Positions 55,201 through 62,700 of a stretch of DNA of 64,000 nucleotides are shown in pieces. The notes under the pieces are model-generated. The model was not told the origin of the DNA, searched no databases, and saw nothing but the letters and a program-made list of their open reading frames with translations. Both the position numbers and the translations under genes were made by a program. Every line of letters begins with the position of its first letter. Positions within the stretch are counted from its first letter, which is position 1. Where the stretch lies: the NCBI RefSeq assembly GCF_003600685.1, contig NZ_CP032084.1, positions 992,001 through 1,056,000 of the forward strand. The letters run 5' to 3'. The DNA is from Achromobacter sp. B7. GTDB taxonomy: Bacteria; Pseudomonadota; Gammaproteobacteria; Burkholderiales; Burkholderiaceae_B.

Positions 55201-55253
55201 TACACAGCACGGTTTTCTACGATCCCGAAGGAGGGCGCCAGCATGTGGACTGA
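52242..55253 (+). CDS. soxA: Sarcosine oxidase alpha subunit
   Basis: The 1003-residue protein has an N-terminal 2Fe-2S-like but cysteine-poor domain (FTFNGRTLYGCQGDTLASAL). A FAD/NAD Rossmann domain follows (VLVVGGGPAGLAAAMAAGMA near residues 169-188). A second nucleotide-binding part is present (LATGAHERPLLFGNNDLPGI). The GcvT-like THF-binding C-terminal third (about 620-1003) includes RISFSGELSYEVNVPA. This is the canonical length and order. The ATG overlaps the soxD stop (ATGA). Confidence 0.96.
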   Translation: MRQPHRLAHGGRLDTATSIEFTFNGRTLYGCQGDTLASALLANGEHFVGRSFKYHRPRGVMTAGVEEPNALVQLEDGGHTVPNPAATTVELYEGLRATSVNAAPDLERDRMAILQRVGRFIPAGFYYKTFMWPRRWWPRYERFIRQAGGLGRAPAQPDPDHYDKRYAHCDVLVVGGGPAGLAAAMAAGMAGARVILVDNQSELGGGLLSSPALINGAANNDWIRQTHAALQGMSDVRILSRSTAFGYHDQNLVTVCEQLSDHLPVTGRRGVRQRLWKVRAKQVVLATGAHERPLLFGNNDLPGIMLASAVSTYVRRYAVLPGRRVVLYTNNDGAYRTALDLREQGANVTVVDPRPPGRGALPDAVRSAGIEVRNESVVLQARGGRHVKGVVLASYVGGQAGPATARLACDLVAVSGGWNPALHLHAQSGGQTRWDDAHACFVPMGSQQAQASAGAANGEFSLALALEGGAKAGSRAAMLAGLNPAGALAWRTADIAQDPLMPLWQVAGRVRPSRGAKQFVDYQNDVTVADIHLAVREGYHSVEHVKRYTAMGFGTDQGKLGNINGAAVLADALGKTIAQTGTTTYRPNYTPVAFGALAGRELGDFFDPIRKTSVHEWHVSRGAVFEDVGNWKRPWYFPLPGESMQAAVARECLAVRNGVGMLDASTLGKIDIQGPDAATLLNWVYTNLWSKLEVGKGRYGLMLDENGMVFDDGVTMRLGEQHYLMSTTTGGAARVLAWMERWLQTEWPHLDVHLTTVTDHFATFAVAGPLARKVLQSVCPDMDFSNAAFPFMSFRDGSVAGAGWSSPARIMRISFSGELSYEVNVPANLGQRVWNALMEAGHEHGITPYGTETMHVLRAEKGYIIVGQDTDGSMTPQDLGMGGMVAKSKDCLGKRSLSRAHTASAQRKQFVGLLARDPAVVLPEGSQIMHRASRAPIVPMIGHVTSSYMSPTLNRSIALGWVQDGQERMGQLVEVALPTGGFMPATIHSTVFYDPEGGRQHVD

Positions 55254-55860
55254 AACCTATCAGGAGTCGCCCTTGAAGGGCCTCAAACCCGTACAGGCAC
55301 CCGCGCAAACGAGCGACACCAAGCGCTTGCGCATCGTCGAAAGGCCATTTCTGGATCTGGCCGTGCTGCGCGGCAATGCACGGTCGCCCGGCTTTACCGA
55401 CGCGCTTGAACGCGCCCTGGGAGCCGCGCCGCCGCTGGCGCCCAACACGGTCGTCCAAGGTCGCCTGCATCTGGTGGCCTGGATGGGGCCGGATGAATGG
55501 TGGTTGCAGTCGCTGGCGCTGGCGCGGCCAGCGCTTGAAGGCGCGCTGCGTCCGGCATTGGCCGGGCTATCGGCAACGGTGGTGGATGTCAGCAGCGGCT
55601 ATACGGTGCTGCAATTGCTGGGCGACTCCGCGCGCGACGTGCTGGAAAAAGGTTGCCCGCTGGATTTGCATCCACGCGTCTTCGGCCCGGGGCAATGCGC
55701 GCAAAGCCACTATTTCAAGGCGGGTGTGATGGTGCGCGCGCTGGAGGCGCGCGGCGTGGAAGTGGTAGTGCGCCGCAGCTTCGCGGACTATGCCGGCCGC
55801 ATGCTGCTGGACGCGGCGCGCGAATTCATGTCGCCCAACCAGCGTATCGAGCGCGCATGA
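55243..55860 (+). CDS. soxG: Sarcosine oxidase gamma subunit
   Basis: The protein is 205 residues from the ATG at 55243, overlapping soxA by 11 bases. It is GcvT-like, with LVAWMGPDEWWLQSLALARP and VVDVSSGYTVLQLLGDSARD. The gamma subunit covers the flavin-containing core. In Pseudomonas the set is usually followed by purU; here a terminator and a tRNA gene follow instead. Confidence 0.94.
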   Translation: MWTETYQESPLKGLKPVQAPAQTSDTKRLRIVERPFLDLAVLRGNARSPGFTDALERALGAAPPLAPNTVVQGRLHLVAWMGPDEWWLQSLALARPALEGALRPALAGLSATVVDVSSGYTVLQLLGDSARDVLEKGCPLDLHPRVFGPGQCAQSHYFKAGVMVRALEARGVEVVVRRSFADYAGRMLLDAAREFMSPNQRIERA

Positions 55861-55887
55861 AAAAAGGGCCCAGGGGGCCCTTTTTTT
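55861..55887 (+). terminator. Intrinsic terminator after soxG
   Basis: AAAAAGGGCCC and GGGCCCTTTTTTT form the stem directly at the soxG stop. Confidence 0.9.
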
Positions 55888-55895
55888 CAACTACC

Positions 55896-55917
55896 AGGGC
55901 CCGAAGGCCCTTTTTTG
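55896..55917 (+). terminator. Second intrinsic terminator after soxG
   Basis: AGGGCC-CGAA-GGCCCTTTTTTG follows eight bases after the first, so the sox transcript has tandem terminators. Confidence 0.85.
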
Positions 55918-55957
55918 ATTTGCAGCAGGCAAAAACCCAATGCTGCCAATCTGAATG

Positions 55958-56033
55958 TGGAGCGGGAGACGAGTCTCGAACTCGCGACCTCAACCTTGGC
56001 AAGGTTGCGCTCTACCAACTGAGCTACTCCCGC
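55958..56033 (-). tRNA. tRNA-Gly (GCC), copy 2
   Basis: The 76-base gene is identical to the copy at 35420-35495, same orientation, including CCA and T discriminator. No tRNA-Cys follows it. It marks the right edge of the glycine betaine island. A -10-like TATACT lies upstream at about 56141-56146 on the minus strand. Confidence 0.97.
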
Positions 56034-56147
56034 AATGTACTGCTACCGCTTTATCGCTACCGCTTCACTGCTGCGATTTACCGCTATCGCCATGCATTGC
56101 CATCCGCGTCTTGATGTCGTTTTCTGGCAAGCGAGGCGGAAGTATAC

Positions 56148-56801
56148 CTAATTTTTTGAAAAATGCACGCTGGCCGTGGATCCTGATGCCGCGGTGCGTA
56201 CCCGCGCCGGTTTGAAGGACGCCGGCGCGGCCTGCTTGCGCGGCGCGCGACGCCAGGCCATGCGCGACAAGGTGTCGTCGCGGGCGATGAAGTGGTGGGC
56301 GAGCGCCGCCACAATGTGCAGCCCCAGCAGGCCGTACAGCCCCCACGTCAGCATGTCGTGCATCCACACCGTGGTAACCACCAGCGCCGGATCGGCGGCG
56401 ACCAAGCGCGGAAACTCCAGGTTGGTAAAGGGCACCGGCACGGCCAGGCCCTTGGCGTTGACCACGACCCAGCCCACCATGCACGACGCAAAAATGAACG
56501 CATAGATGAACAGGTGCACCGCGTGGGCGCAGGCATCCTGCATGCTGAAGTCAGCGCCGGCGGCGCGGCGGCGCGAGATACGCACGACCGTGCGCACCAT
56601 CGTGACGGCAAGCAGCGCCATGCCGCAGCCGATGTGCACGATCATTACCGAGCGCATCGACACGCCCGTCTGCGCGGTCAGCACGTGGCGTAATTCGCCG
56701 GCAAGAATCAGGATGCCCATCAGGCTGACACTCAGCCAATGCAAGGCGATTTGCGAGGTGGAGTAGGCCTGTGTGGCCAGGGCGGCGGGGGGGGAATGCA
56801 T
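56148..56801 (-). CDS. Cytochrome b561-family membrane protein
   Basis: The 217-residue protein has four hydrophobic helices (about residues 15-35, 50-70, 90-112 and 140-165). Heme histidines fit IALHWLSVSLMG, MIVHIGCGMALLA and LLGLHIVAALAHHF, with a further His in ACAHAVHLFIY. This is the dihaem four-helix b561/CybB pattern, expected to move electrons from quinol or to superoxide in the inner membrane. A polar tail of about 40 residues is non-conserved. Confidence 0.9.
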   Translation of the reverse strand: MHSPPAALATQAYSTSQIALHWLSVSLMGILILAGELRHVLTAQTGVSMRSVMIVHIGCGMALLAVTMVRTVVRISRRRAAGADFSMQDACAHAVHLFIYAFIFASCMVGWVVVNAKGLAVPVPFTNLEFPRLVAADPALVVTTVWMHDMLTWGLYGLLGLHIVAALAHHFIARDDTLSRMAWRRAPRKQAAPASFKPARVRTAASGSTASVHFSKN

Positions 56802-57144
56802 GGTCTTCCTTCTAGCGGTGCCAGCCGGCTCCGCGTGCGGCGGGGCTTGGCCAAGAGGCGAGATTGAAGCGCCGCCACCCCCTGCCGCGCCATCTTCCTC
56901 AACACTTCCTGAAGGCCAAAAGCCCCTCCGCTCGGCCCCTTTAGGCTCTCTTTAGAAACGTTGTTGGCCCATCGTCCGCATGGAAATATGCCGGCCTGCG
57001 TAGAGATTTTTCCGCCTTTGATGCGCCCGGCCACACCGGCGCTCGGATCGGCATCGTTGCTCACGATGCCCGCCTCTGCCCCCCCTCGCACTTCACTCCA
57101 GATTGCCGCCGCGCGGTAATCGCTCATTCAGAAAAAGTGGACTC
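56802..57144. other. Intergenic region upstream of the secretion operon
   Basis: No gene or clear promoter is seen in these 343 bases. The 3' part is C-rich with a weak ribosome site (AAGTGG) before gspG. Confidence 0.5.
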
Positions 57145-57573
57145 ATGAAGACTCTTACCTTCCGACGCCGTCTTGGCCTGCAACAAGGTTTCACCTTGCT
57201 GGAATTGCTGGTCGTGCTGCTGATCATTGCGTTGCTGGCCGGATACGTCGGCCCCAAGTTGTTCTCCCAGGTCGACCGCGCCAAGGTGCGCGCCACGCAG
57301 GCGCAGATGAAGACGCTGGGCGATGCCTTGACCCAATACCGCCTGGACGTGGGCAGCTATCCCACCACCGAGCAAGGCCTGGAATCGCTGGTCAAGGCCC
57401 CGCAGGGCGCACCCAACTGGCACGGCCCGTACCTGGCCAAGGATGTGCCGGCCGATGCGTGGGGCCGTCCCTACGTGCTGAACGTGCCCGGGCGCAGCTC
57501 GGACGCAGAAGTGGTTTCTTTCGGCGAGGAAGGCCGGGCGGGAGGCAGCGGTGAACTGGTCTACGGCCTCTAA
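57145..57573 (+). CDS. gspG: Type II secretion major pseudopilin GspG
   Basis: The protein is 142 residues from the ATG at 57145. Prepilin peptidase should cut after Gly15 (LQQG-FTLLE), leaving Phe1 and Glu5 and a hydrophobic helix (LLELLVVLLIIALLAGYVGP). The conserved GspG tail VVSFGEEGRAGGSGELVYGL includes the calcium-binding loop. The mature length (127) is a typical major pseudopilin. It is the first gene of the secretion operon and its end overlaps the next gene by 23 bases. Confidence 0.95.
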   Translation: MKTLTFRRRLGLQQGFTLLELLVVLLIIALLAGYVGPKLFSQVDRAKVRATQAQMKTLGDALTQYRLDVGSYPTTEQGLESLVKAPQGAPNWHGPYLAKDVPADAWGRPYVLNVPGRSSDAEVVSFGEEGRAGGSGELVYGL

Positions 57574-58045
57574 GTGGGTGGCGGCCGGGCTCGTCGGGAT
57601 GACGTTCTCGGCGGCCGCCGCCGCCAGCTGCTGGCAGGAATCGGGCGACCGCCACGGCGTGGACCCCTTGCTGCTGTTTGCGATTGCGAAGGTGGAGTCG
57701 TCACTGAACCCTCGCGCCATCAACAACAACACCAACGGTACCCAGGACGTCGGCCTGATGCAGATCAACAGCATCCATCTGCCGGCCCTGGCCAAGCGGG
57801 GCATCACGCGCCAGCGTTTGCTGGACGAGCCCTGTCTGTCAATTGATGCCGGCGCCGAAATCCTGGCCGGCTTCATCAAGCGCTATGGCTACACCTGGCG
57901 CGCGGTCGGTGCCTACAACGCCGGCGGCGCCGCCAACCGCGAAGCGGCGCGCAAGCGCTACGTGAATCGCGTGTGGCAACACTATCTGCAACTGACCCAG
58001 GCGCGCGACGCCCGTTATCGCCAGTCCCAACACGCGGAGCGTTGA
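57551..58045 (+). CDS. Lytic transglycosylase (SLT) within the secretion operon
   Basis: The 164-residue protein starts at GTG 57551, 23 bases inside gspG. A signal peptide (VAAGLVGMTFSAAAAA) precedes an SLT domain with catalytic Glu49 in AIAKVESSLNP, then GTQDVGLMQINSIHLPAL and the C-terminal AVGAYNAGG. It is the family used to open peptidoglycan for trans-envelope machines (VirB1, IpgF, PilT types). Inclusion between gspG and gspF suggests a dedicated role for the apparatus; that is inferred. Confidence 0.9.
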   Translation: MNWSTASKWVAAGLVGMTFSAAAAASCWQESGDRHGVDPLLLFAIAKVESSLNPRAINNNTNGTQDVGLMQINSIHLPALAKRGITRQRLLDEPCLSIDAGAEILAGFIKRYGYTWRAVGAYNAGGAANREAARKRYVNRVWQHYLQLTQARDARYRQSQHAER

Positions 58046-58046
58046 T

Positions 58047-59240
58047 ATGAATGAGTTCAGGATCCGCTTGCTCAAGCAGGGCACGTTGCGCGTGCACACC
58101 GTGCGCGCCTCCAGCGAAGGCGAGGCCCGCGCGCAGTTGAGCGATGCCGACGGCATGGTTCTGGACATTCAACGTTCGGCCGTGCGTCGCGGCATCAAGG
58201 CGCGCGGCAAGAAGACATTTTCGCTGGGCCTGTTGCTGCAAGAGCTGTCCACGTTGCTGGACGCCGGGCTGGCGTTGATCGAAGCGCTGGAGGCGTTAAG
58301 CGACAAGGCAGGCAAGGGCAATAAGGCGCTGCAATCGTCGCTGAGCCAGTTGTTGCGCTTGTTGTACCAGGGCCAGCCGCTATCGAAGGCGATGCAGGCG
58401 CAACCCCTGGTGTATCCGGCGCTGCTGGTGGCCACGGTGGCATCCGCCGAAGGCAGTGGCCAATTGCCGGTGGTGCTGCGGCGCTACCAGTACTACGAAA
58501 CGCGGATCGAGAACATCCGCAAGAAGGTGGTGGGCGCGCTGGTGTATCCGCTGGTCGTGATCGCAGTGGGCTTTGGCATCTTGCTGTTCATGCTGTTTTT
58601 CGTGGTGCCGCGCTTTGCCATCGTGTTTGAAAGCATGCGGACCTTGCCGGCAACGGCCGAGGCCATGTTGTGGTGGGCGCGCCTGGTCAAGTCCGACGGC
58701 CAATGGCTGGGCGCGGGCATAGGCGGCAGCCTGCTCTTTGCTGCCTTGGCGCTGCGCACGCAGCGGGTCAAGGCGGCGTTGATGAATCTGTTCTGGCGCC
58801 TGCCCAAGCTGCGCGATGTGGGCAACTTGTTTGTGCTGGCGCGCTTTTATCGCACCGTTGGCCTGTTGATCGAAGGCGGCACGCCCGCATTGCAGGCATT
58901 CGAGCTGGCTGAACGCATCCTGCCGCCCGCCTACGGCGAACGGCTGGACCTGGCGTTGCAGGAGCTGCGCGCCGGCCGCAGCGTGTCGGAAACGCTGGCG
59001 CGCCACGGCTTGACCACGGCAGTGGCCGAACGGCTGCTGCGCGTAGGCGAACAAAGCGGCGATCTGGGCGGCATGTGCGAACGCATCGCCCAATTTCATG
59101 ACGGCACGCTGGACCACGCCATCGAAGTCTTTGGAAAGGTGTTCGAGCCGCTGCTGATGCTGGTGGTCGGAGGGCTGGTCGGCACCATCGTCATCTTGCT
59201 GTACATGCCCATCTTCGAGATGGCCGGGAGTTTGGGATGA
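58047..59240 (+). CDS. gspF: Type II secretion inner-membrane platform protein GspF
   Basis: The 397-residue protein has two repeats of the T2SSF domain: the first near GLLLQELSTLLDAGLALIEA (about residues 55-74) with PLSKAMQAQPLVYPALLVAT, the second near FYRTVGLLIEGGTPALQAFE (about 268-287). Three transmembrane segments are at about 160-185, 205-230 and 370-390. It is the polytopic core of the pump. It starts two bases after the lytic transglycosylase stop. Confidence 0.95.
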   Translation: MNEFRIRLLKQGTLRVHTVRASSEGEARAQLSDADGMVLDIQRSAVRRGIKARGKKTFSLGLLLQELSTLLDAGLALIEALEALSDKAGKGNKALQSSLSQLLRLLYQGQPLSKAMQAQPLVYPALLVATVASAEGSGQLPVVLRRYQYYETRIENIRKKVVGALVYPLVVIAVGFGILLFMLFFVVPRFAIVFESMRTLPATAEAMLWWARLVKSDGQWLGAGIGGSLLFAALALRTQRVKAALMNLFWRLPKLRDVGNLFVLARFYRTVGLLIEGGTPALQAFELAERILPPAYGERLDLALQELRAGRSVSETLARHGLTTAVAERLLRVGEQSGDLGGMCERIAQFHDGTLDHAIEVFGKVFEPLLMLVVGGLVGTIVILLYMPIFEMAGSLG

Positions 59241-60880
59241 ACGCAATGAACCAAGTTGAAATCAGTCAGGAGAAGGTCGCAATGGAAACCAAACCCGTCG
59301 CCGACGAGGCATGGTGGTTGTGGCGCGAGCGCGCCGCGGAACTGAGCCTGTCCCTGGCCGATTACCTGGACGAGGAACTGGCGCGGCGCCCGCAGCTGCT
59401 GCCCGTGCTGGCGCAAGCGCTGGGCATGGAGCCGCTAAGCGCGCAGCAATGCCGCCAGGCCACTCCGCGCTTTGACGTGCTGCCGCTGGCCGACGCCATG
59501 GCCTGCCGCGTGGCGCCTTTGCAGGTTGATGGCGAATTGCTGCTGGCGATGGCCGCGCCTTTCTCACGCGATGCGCGCCTGAAGTTGCAGGCGATGCTGT
59601 CCGGCCGCGCATTGCGCTTTGCCGTGTGCCCGACCGGCGCGGTGGACGCGTGGCTCAAGCAGGCCGAAGCCACGGAACGCGTGCTGGACGGCGTTGCCGT
59701 CGACATGGCGGACGACTCGTTGGCCAAGGCGGTCGAATCGATTTCGCTGGCCTCGCTGGCCAAGGACGAAAGCCCGGTAATCCGCCTGGTCAACATGACG
59801 CTGTATGACGGCTTGCAAAGCCGTGCCAGCGACATCCATCTGGAGTCGGACGAGGAGGGGCTGTTGATCCGCTATCGAATCGACGGCGTGATGCTGCGCA
59901 TCCGCCAGGTGCCGGGGCAGGTGACCGCCAACCAGGTGATGTCGCGCCTGAAGGTGCTGTCCAGCCTGGACATCGCGGAAAAGCGCGTGCCGCAGGATGG
60001 CCGCTTCAAAGTGGTGCTGCAAGGGCGCGAGGTGGATTTCCGCGTGTCGATCATGCCGGGCAATCACGGCGAGAACGCCGTGCTGCGTCTGTTGGACCGA
60101 TCGCAGCGGGGCGACAAGCTGAGCCTGGACACCTTGGGCTTTCCGGCCGAAACGGCCCGCCGCATTCGTGTGCTGGCGCAGCTGCCCTATGGGCTGACGC
60201 TGATTACCGGCCCCACGGGTAGCGGCAAGTCCACCACCTTGTATGGCGCGCTGTCCGAGCTGAACAGCGGCGACGAAAAGCTGATCACCATCGAAGATCC
60301 GGTGGAATACGAAATGGCCGGCATCTTGCAGATTCCGGTGAACGAGAAAAAGGGCCTGACCTTCGCGCGCGGCCTGCGGTCCATCCTGCGCCACGATCCG
60401 GACACGATCCTGGTCGGTGAAATCCGCGACGCCGAGACCGCGGCCATCGCCGTGCAGTCCGCGCTGACCGGCCACCGCGTGTTGTCGTCCGTGCACGCCA
60501 ACGACGCGTTCAGCGTGATTGACCGCTTTTTGTACATGGACGTCGAACCCGCCACGTTCCTGGAATCGCTGAACGGCGTGGTCTCGCAGCGTCTGGTGCG
60601 GCGCCTGTGTCCGCATTGCGCGCCCGCGGGCGAAGCGCGCGCGGGCCCCGGCTGTGAGGCCTGCCGTCACACGGGCTTTCTGGGCCGCATCGCGTTGGCT
60701 GAAGTCCTGCGCCTGGATAGCCGCATGAAGACCGCGCTGCTGGACCGCTCGCCCGAGCGCCGCCAGGAAGCCCTGGCGCAATGCCCCGACTATCAATCGA
60801 TGCGCGACGCCGCCCATGAAGCGGTGGCCCATGGTCTGACCACGTATCAGGAGGTTTGCCGTGCCGTCGCTATGGAATGA
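59237..60880 (+). CDS. gspE: Type II secretion ATPase GspE
   Basis: The 547-residue protein overlaps gspF by four bases. An N-terminal MshE/GspE-like domain (residues about 1-150) precedes the ATPase with Walker A GPTGSGKSTTLYG near residues 325-337, Asp box ITIEDPVEYEM, Walker B ILVGEIRDAETA and the His box. A tetracysteine zinc motif (CPHC near 458, CEAC near 472) is typical of GspE and PilB. It drives pseudopilus assembly. Confidence 0.95.
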   Translation: MNAMNQVEISQEKVAMETKPVADEAWWLWRERAAELSLSLADYLDEELARRPQLLPVLAQALGMEPLSAQQCRQATPRFDVLPLADAMACRVAPLQVDGELLLAMAAPFSRDARLKLQAMLSGRALRFAVCPTGAVDAWLKQAEATERVLDGVAVDMADDSLAKAVESISLASLAKDESPVIRLVNMTLYDGLQSRASDIHLESDEEGLLIRYRIDGVMLRIRQVPGQVTANQVMSRLKVLSSLDIAEKRVPQDGRFKVVLQGREVDFRVSIMPGNHGENAVLRLLDRSQRGDKLSLDTLGFPAETARRIRVLAQLPYGLTLITGPTGSGKSTTLYGALSELNSGDEKLITIEDPVEYEMAGILQIPVNEKKGLTFARGLRSILRHDPDTILVGEIRDAETAAIAVQSALTGHRVLSSVHANDAFSVIDRFLYMDVEPATFLESLNGVVSQRLVRRLCPHCAPAGEARAGPGCEACRHTGFLGRIALAEVLRLDSRMKTALLDRSPERRQEALAQCPDYQSMRDAAHEAVAHGLTTYQEVCRAVAME

Positions 60881-61616
60881 TCACGCCGTTCTGATCGATG
60901 CCGAACACGTCAGCCTGTTGTCCACGACAACGGCCGTGCACGAGCGGCTGAAGATCGTCCATGACGGCCAGCCCGCCGAAGCCGTGTCCGCCTTGCTGGC
61001 AAGCCGCCCCTCAGTGCGCCCGCGCTGGCGCAACCGCGTGCGCATCTGGCTGGGTTATCCCTGGGTGCACACGGTGTTGCTGCCGTGGCAACCGGGCTTG
61101 CCCGGTGGCGATACGCACTGGTGCGGCTATGCCCAGGCGCTACTGCGCGAGCGCGGCATCGCGATACCGACCCGCGTGCGCCTGGGGCCGGCCAGCCATG
61201 GGCAGGCTCGCCTGGCCGTCGCGGCCGACGCCGTGATGCTGGACGCCCTGGAAGCCCAGCTGCGCGAACAGAAGTGGACGGTGGCGGCCTGCCACGATCT
61301 GCTGTCGTCGGCCTTGCATCGCTTTCAACGCGCCGTGCGGACGGACGGCGCCTGCCTGGTCCTGGCGGAAGCCGGCGCGGTGACGTGCCTGTGGCCGTCG
61401 GCGCAGGGGTGGGAAGACATGATCACCTTGCAGTTGTCGCCGGGCCAATCCCACGCGTCCGCCGTTGCCTCGGCGCAGGCGCTGTGCGACCGGCCGGTCA
61501 TGCCGCAATGCGCGTGGACGTCCACCTTGGTATCCCCGGACGTCGCGCTGCCCGAAGACGCGCGCTGGCTGGGCTTTCCCCATGCCATGTTGGGAGGACG
61601 GACATGCCCGGGTTGA
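60861..61616 (+). CDS. PilM/GspL-cytoplasmic-like protein (short form)
   Basis: The 251-residue soluble protein starts at GTG 60861 inside the end of gspE. Segments such as VRIWLGYPWVHTVLLPWQPG and LDALEAQLREQKWTVAACHD follow the actin-like PilM/GspL order. It has no transmembrane helix and is shorter than PilM (about 350) or GspL (about 390). The operon position (after ATPase, before PilN/PilO/PilP-like genes) is the main support. Sequence similarity is weak. Confidence 0.45.
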   Translation: MPSLWNDHAVLIDAEHVSLLSTTTAVHERLKIVHDGQPAEAVSALLASRPSVRPRWRNRVRIWLGYPWVHTVLLPWQPGLPGGDTHWCGYAQALLRERGIAIPTRVRLGPASHGQARLAVAADAVMLDALEAQLREQKWTVAACHDLLSSALHRFQRAVRTDGACLVLAEAGAVTCLWPSAQGWEDMITLQLSPGQSHASAVASAQALCDRPVMPQCAWTSTLVSPDVALPEDARWLGFPHAMLGGRTCPG

Positions 61617-62131
61617 AGATGAACAAGCTCAATTTCACCAAGCGCGGGGCGACGCAACCGTTTGCCGCCATCGTGGTGCTGCTGTTGCTGTGCGTCGGCC
61701 TCTTGAGCGCCTGGCGTCAATGGGACCTGTGGGCGCTGCGGGTCGAGGTCACGCGCTTTGAAAGCCAGCTGGTCGAACGCCGCATGCAACAGGAACGCGA
61801 GCAGCGACGGGCGCTTGCGCAGTCGCCGGAAGAAAAGAAGGTGGACGCGCTGGTGTCCGCGCAAAGTGCCGAGGACCGGTTGCGGCCCGTGCTGCTGCGC
61901 GCCATCGAACAGGCCTGGAGCCCCCGCGTGGCCGTGATGAATTTGAAGATCGAAGGCGCCGGCAAGACCGTGCAACTGGAACTGATGGCGGTGGACCTGA
62001 CCGAGATATTCGCCTTTGCCGGGCGCGTGAACGCCGGGGAAGGCATCCGGGCAACCGTGATGCGCCATGGCATCAAGTCGGGTGACCCCAACCTGGCCAC
62101 GATGGCCACCGTGCGGGTGGAGCTGCGATGA
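61604..62131 (+). CDS. PilN-like inner-membrane assembly protein
   Basis: The protein is 175 residues from the ATG at 61604. One N-terminal helix (PFAAIVVLLLLCVGLLSAWR, about residues 19-38) is followed by a coiled-coil (FESQLVERRMQQEREQRRAL) and a small periplasmic domain with AVMNLKIEGAGKTVQLELMA. This is the bitopic PilN/GspL-periplasmic layout. It overlaps the previous stop by 13 bases and the next ATG by four bases. Confidence 0.55.
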   Translation: MPGLKMNKLNFTKRGATQPFAAIVVLLLLCVGLLSAWRQWDLWALRVEVTRFESQLVERRMQQEREQRRALAQSPEEKKVDALVSAQSAEDRLRPVLLRAIEQAWSPRVAVMNLKIEGAGKTVQLELMAVDLTEIFAFAGRVNAGEGIRATVMRHGIKSGDPNLATMATVRVELR

Positions 62132-62700
62132 AGTCCTTTGCTGAAATTCGTCGCCGCCTGGCCGCGCTGCGCCAGGGCAACGGCGGTTCCCCGCTGCGTT
62201 GGCATGCTCAATGTTGGGCCGAACGCTTCGGGCGCGGCGGGCTGTTGGCCCTGGCCGCCTTGCTGGTCTTGATCGTGCATTGCGTCGTGGTGCTGTGGCC
62301 GGAAAAGGGCACGCTGCAAATGCGGGCGCTGGAACTGAACGCCGAGCTGCATGCCTGCCAACCCCACGTTGCGCCACCCGGCAATGACATGGACGAACTG
62401 CGCGTGCAACTGCGCCTGGACCCCGACCAGCGCAAGCTGGCCGTGATGGAACAGTTGGTGCGTTCGGGCCTGCTGCTGGTCGACATCCAGTATCAGGGCG
62501 AAGACACCATCCAGGGCCGCTTGCGCCGCACGTCGGTGGATGTGACGGCGGTGGGTTCGTACCAGGACCTGAGCGCGGGTCTGCGCAAGTTGACCGAAGA
62601 GCCGCTGTTGCGCCTGGAGTCCTTGTCCTTGGACAGGCAGAAACCGGAAAACATGCTGGTGAACGTAAAGATGCGCTTGAGCATGCTGGGGGTGGTGTGA
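62128..62700 (+). CDS. PilO/GspM-like inner-membrane assembly protein
   Basis: The 190-residue protein has a hydrophobic helix at about residues 37-57 (GGLLALAALLVLIVHCVVVL) after a basic N-terminus, then a periplasmic ferredoxin-like domain with LRLDPDQRKLAVMEQLVRSG and VTAVGSYQDLSAGLRKLTEE. The bitopic topology and position fit PilO or GspM. Homology is judged by layout, not by a diagnostic motif. Confidence 0.5.
   Translation: MKSFAEIRRRLAALRQGNGGSPLRWHAQCWAERFGRGGLLALAALLVLIVHCVVVLWPEKGTLQMRALELNAELHACQPHVAPPGNDMDELRVQLRLDPDQRKLAVMEQLVRSGLLLVDIQYQGEDTIQGRLRRTSVDVTAVGSYQDLSAGLRKLTEEPLLRLESLSLDRQKPENMLVNVKMRLSMLGVV

Noticed and set aside
35420..56033. Prophage or integrative element between the tRNA-Gly copies
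   Set aside because: No integrase, excisionase, transfer or phage gene occurs; all genes belong to betaine catabolism. The repeats are reported as a recombination possibility only.
56041..56095. Imperfect CTACCGCT-type repeats beside tRNA-Gly copy 2
   Set aside because: The units are short, irregular and few; not enough for a CRISPR or a defined repeat family.
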